In this document: piece after piece, positions 60,303 to 64,000 of the stretch
How the letters are laid out: each line of letters begins with the position of its first letter
Numbering within the stretch: position 1 is the stretch's first letter
NCBI RefSeq assembly: GCF_001039355.2
Contig: NW_019775025.1
Span: forward strand, 358,437-422,436
Length of the DNA stretch: 64,000 bases
Direction: 5' to 3'
From: Lingula anatina
Taxonomy: Eukaryota > Brachiopoda > Lingulata > Lingulida > Lingulidae
Notes under the pieces: model-generated
Seen by the model: only the letters and a program-made list of their open reading frames with translations
The model's database searches: none
Told to the model about the DNA's origin: nothing
Position numbers and translations under genes: made by a program

Positions 60303-62881
60303 TACAAAAAGGATTCAAAGAATTTAATCAGGTGATTGTTTGGGTAGTGATTCATTTGTGAACTGATAAGATTTTTCAAAATTACTATATTTGCACTTTG
60401 ATAGTGAAGAGGTGGATTAATGATTACCTTGCTATTTATTATTCAAATGTATATTTGAAGCATTTCTTTGAAATGCTAAATGCCCATGTAACAAATGCTA
60501 CTGATACATGCAGTAGTATCATTGTATCCTAACATTTTATTCTTAAGCCACCCCTGTATAATTTCCTAACCAATTATGGTTACCTTTAAATTCATTAATA
60601 TCATTTTAATATGTTTTGAAATAAAAATTTCACTGAACAAAATAAAAACTTGCTGCTTTTTATTTTTCTGAACCAAAGGAAATACATGTAACAATACCAG
60701 TTTTTGCATGCCACAGACATGCATGGCTGGTGATTAAGTAATATTGGTAAAAAATCTTGTGAAAAAAATATTTTAATGCGCCTGGTAGAGTGAACATTGT
60801 GTATCTTGCTGTTTGCTACTCTTGTATCAAGCCCTGACCCTGGTATCACAATAAAAAAAGGCAACTCCATGGGATTTTCCTGCCAAAAAGGATTTTCCCA
60901 GGAAAATAAGCAATTTTTTGTACTTATGAATCATTTATCTATAATCCTATAATCCCTCTCTGCACTTGGATTCAACCCTTAATTAAATTTATAAAGGTTA
61001 ATTTGGTTTAAAATGACTAGCCAGTCACCCAATGTATTAACCAGCGGCCGTCTTCCTAAATACATATGCTCCCATGTAAATATCAACATCAAGTATGCTC
61101 CAGAAAAATATTATTTAAGGGGTTAAATCATTTTAAGGTGTATGTATGGTTTTATAAGAAACTGCAGATGACAAAAATTAGCGTTTGGGGAATTTTCAAA
61201 CCCATGTAGTGTACCTTAAAGTTAGGTTCCTTACCTAAGAACTTAATTACCAAAGTTACATGTTCACATCTTACCCTATTAGCAACAGTGTTACAGCACT
61301 GTCAACTAAGCCAGGGAACTGACTTGAGGTTTTTTGTGAAACTGGGGCCTGCCAATCTAAATAAGCAGTTTCGTGACTACTCCGCCATTTTAAAGCACGC
61401 GACACAGTTTCAACCCTCTTGTAGTTGAAGTCAACAAAAACTGGTACAAACGACCACTTAAACAATTGAATTTTAAACGTTGAATTATTTCTATTCTGTA
61501 ACAATACCACATAAAACTTACAAGCGTTAAAGGTGATCTTTCGGTATTTCACAGGAACAACCTAAGAGCTAAAGTGAAAATGCAGACGTCGCCACTTCTC
61601 TATTGTGCTCTGAGCCTAACGCCCGAAGTTACCAAATATATATGGTGAAAGCGAAACCAACTGATAACTACTACTGATTGGCATCGGGAATACTAATGTT
61701 TCTGACTAAGCCACTAAAATTACCTCATAATTTTCCAAACAACATTTTTTCTTCTGAAATTGCTTCTTTTAAGCCAGACGAAAGAGAAAGTGGGTACTAA
61801 ATTTCCCCGTGCGACTTGCTGGAAATTCCGGCGGTTACTAAGTTATTTCGTAACATTTGTTTCAGTTTCGAAGTATTTTAAATGAACAAATACTTGTAAT
61901 ATACTAAATTTGAATAGATTTTCCATTTTGATGCCTATTAAAATAATTATTTTATTAATTATAAAATATCAACTGAGTGTTTGGAGTTCTCATATAAGAT
62001 CAAAACTTTTATCAAGAAGGTAGATAGCTTTGGGGTACATGTTGTGGCAACTTTGACAGGTCCGTAGTAATATATGTTTAGGGTTATTAACTAGATAAAG
62101 ATAACTAACAGGATTATTTTAGTATATTAGTATTTATGTTTTAAAGCATATTTACTATTTTAGCATCTTAAACATACCAGATAGTATATTAAATTATAAA
62201 TATATGATATATGCATGAATATATTAATAGATATGTTGGACCTATGAAGACAAACAGCCAACAGGACAGGAAAGACGAGAAGATGTGAGCATTCGTTTAA
62301 TAGTGATTATTTTCATTTGCATGGCCAAATGCTCCGTTGATATATCATTTAAAACAAAGGCACTCTGTTATATCAGTTATCATTTGCGATGCACAGCAAT
62401 CTGATATTCTGAAAATTGCTACTTGAGTCGAGGATTTCAGTTGGGGAAAATGTCTATAAGACTATTTCCCCCACAATTTCCCTGAGGATTCTGTAGTTTT
62501 CAACTTTCACCTTTTAGAGCCTGTGTGACAGGAATGGTAGTCCTAGGAATGGAAGACCGGAGTCCCCTATGATTTCTACAGGTAAGGACTAGTGGAGTAC
62601 TGGAGTTAGTATATGTCGCCTGTACAAAGTACTGAGTACAGTAAAGGGGAACGAACTACGGTTCCTTGCGAATAACCATTCTTGTCTCACCTGGAATTCC
62701 GCCTTCCTCCAGATATATTTCAGCCTGAAAAAAAGCCGGGTATATATCAAATCAGAAGACAACTGCAGTTTAGCATCATAATTATATGTAGTGACAAAAT
62801 TTGAAAATCAATACTGAATTTGAATATTGGAAAATACTGTTGTCTGTAATAACAGTACATGATGCAGCCTACTGGTAGTGC
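60303..62881. other. 5' region of RNF213-like gene and intergenic sequence
   Basis: No coding exon recognised. The RNF213-like start codon follows an acceptor (gtttag|AAG ATG), so a non-coding first exon must lie in this stretch, probably near the YY1-like site at 61382. Confidence 0.4.
61382..61391 (-). promoter_or_regulatory. YY1-like motif, candidate start site of the RNF213-like gene
   Basis: CCGCCATTTT on plus (AAAATGGCGG on minus), the same motif and orientation as at the PCM1 start, located about 1.2 kb upstream of the RNF213-like start codon. Confidence 0.35.
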
Positions 62882-63052
62882 AGGCCCGTAGCAGGGGGTG
62901 GGGGTGGGGTTGGGGGTTCAAAAGAACCGCACTTTTTGCTGGGAAAAGGTCCACTCTGGATAACATTTGATCTAGGTACATGAAGGTTTATGGTAAAAGG
63001 TCAACTTTTTCAGAAAACAAACCCCCCATTTGAAATTGCTGGCTAGGGGCCT
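62882..63052. repeat. Short inverted-repeat element (AGGCCCGTAGC ... GCTAGGGGCCT)
   Basis: About 171 bp with near-complementary 11-bp ends, a G-rich left part (gggggtgggggtggggttgg) and a C-rich right part (aaccccccattt) that could also pair. Of the type of highly repeated non-coding element common in marine invertebrate genomes. The G run could form a quadruplex. Confidence 0.55.
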
Positions 63053-63379
63053 AGCTGTAGTGTATACTGTAACCTGTAAGGTACATGTACAGTAGAAATA
63101 GGGTCTGCCTAAATTGTGCAATACAGCGCAACACAGCGCAATACACTTGAAAGAGACGAGTCCAGTCACAAGTAAACATGAGATGCCTGTAACATTTCTT
63201 TTGCTAGAGGTCAATCATTCAGTACCAGAACAACACTGAATCAATTAAGAGTAAATTGGTACTCCGCAGTCATAAATTTGGACAATTGATACATGTATCA
63301 CAGTTAAGAACAGAAACCACCAAGTAATTTCCCATTGTACCAGGCAGCCTCCTCTCCACCCACTGTCAGGCCAACAACA

Positions 63380-64000
63380 ACCTTCAGCAGCAATCCTGAT
63401 GCACCGGTCATACTAAGACCTGGAGGGCCCAGCCAGAGAATTTGTCCAGTAGCCAGTCCCAACCTCCAGATGATGAATACAAGTTGGTTTCAGCAGAATA
63501 AATTGTCAATCTGGTCACAAAGTCTTGTCAGAGCATACAGCCGAGTGCACTGGCTCAGTGGTTTGGGACAGAGAGGCAGAGAGCAAAAGGGGAGTGACTT
63601 GGTCAATAGGACTAAAATGTGACACATGTCAGTACAGGACAGGGAAGCAGAAACTGTACAATGAAGTCCAAAGTAAGCAGCATGTCCGGAGATCAGCAAT
63701 GGTGAATGCAGGCTTGCAAGTAGGCCTGTCACAGAATATGATCTCTAGCACAGCAATGAGGTTGATCTTAATGGCAAGCAATGTGACCCCGCCCAGCCCA
63801 TCAGCCATGCAGAAGCGAGCTAACAAAGTCAGTGCAGCGATAACAGAGCTAAACAAAGCTGATATGCAACAGCGCCGCAAAAACCTACATCACATTCAGG
63901 ATCTCAGAGGGTATGGAGTACAGCCCATAGCAGTAGAAGGAGATGGGAGATACAGTAATAGCCTGTTCAGCAAAGGGAACAAAACACCATACCAGCCAGC
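63380..64000 (+). pseudogene. Mutator-like transposase fragment, frameshifted and cut by window edge
   Basis: From about 63576 one frame stays open to the last base: GVTWSIGLKCDTCQYRTGKQ, then LYNEVQSKQ, GLQVGLSQNMISSTAMRLIL, PPSPSAMQKRANKVSAAITE and IAVEGDGRYSNSLF. The C..C pair, the GLQVGL block and the DGRYNN-like ending are typical of the Mutator-like transposase family abundant in molluscs and other marine invertebrates. The matching upstream part (ILRPGGPSQRICPVA...) lies in another frame, which stops at 63622, so a frameshift occurs between about 63500 and 63600. The 3' part is outside the window. Confidence 0.65.

Overview
This window is eukaryotic. It is AT-rich, has intron-split genes with GT..AG boundaries, and carries long intergenic stretches full of inverted repeats, microsatellites and two N-gaps. 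My best guess is a marine invertebrate, probably a bivalve mollusc. That rests on base composition, intron sizes of a few hundred bases, tacatgta/aggtcaagg-type dispersed repeats, a mollusc-typical Mutator-like transposase and an RNF213-like gene. It is inference only.

Layout. (1) 0.96-6.7 kb, plus strand: a two-exon BTBD17-like BTB/BACK gene. Its 4.2 kb intron holds, on the opposite strand, a complete single-exon SH3BGRL-like gene (3646-3930). (2) 9.2-33.8 kb, minus strand: a full PCM1 (pericentriolar material 1) gene. I reconstructed 39 coding exons in which every junction keeps frame, giving about 2,080 residues. It includes a tandemly duplicated 90-bp exon pair. Its last intron holds an assembly gap flanked by an identical 237-bp duplication. 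(3) 35.3-36.7 kb, plus strand: TRAPPC2 (sedlin), four coding exons, 142 residues, head-to-head with PCM1 across a short shared promoter. (4) 37.4-47.3 kb: transposon-rich. A 3.3-kb element and a 0.9-kb deletion derivative share 25-bp terminal inverted repeats that begin CAC, and each is flanked by a perfect 4-bp target duplication, as in CMC/Chapaev-type transposons. (5) 45.2-50.8 kb, plus strand: a TNF-receptor-like gene (signal peptide, cysteine-rich domain, one transmembrane helix, cytoplasmic tail). (6) 53.5-55.0 kb, same strand: two exons that lack their own start and encode a trypsin-like (PA-clan) protease domain with a recognisable H/D/S triad. It may be the cytoplasmic part of the same receptor. 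(7) 57.4-60.2 kb, minus strand: an RNF213-like N-terminus (two zinc ribbons, a coding 30-bp minisatellite, start of a CBM20-like domain), with no recognisable AAA+/RING body downstream. (8) 63.4-64.0 kb: a Mutator-like transposase copy, frameshifted and cut by the window edge.

PCM1 and TRAPPC2 are housekeeping genes of the centrosome/centriolar-satellite and ER-Golgi trafficking systems, apparently driven from one bidirectional promoter. The most novel candidate is the neighbourhood at 45-60 kb, where a TNFR-type receptor, an intracellular-type protease domain and an RNF213-like fragment sit together in young, repeat-rich DNA. That suggests an innate-immune region, but the receptor-protease link needs transcript evidence because the exon phases visible here do not join perfectly.
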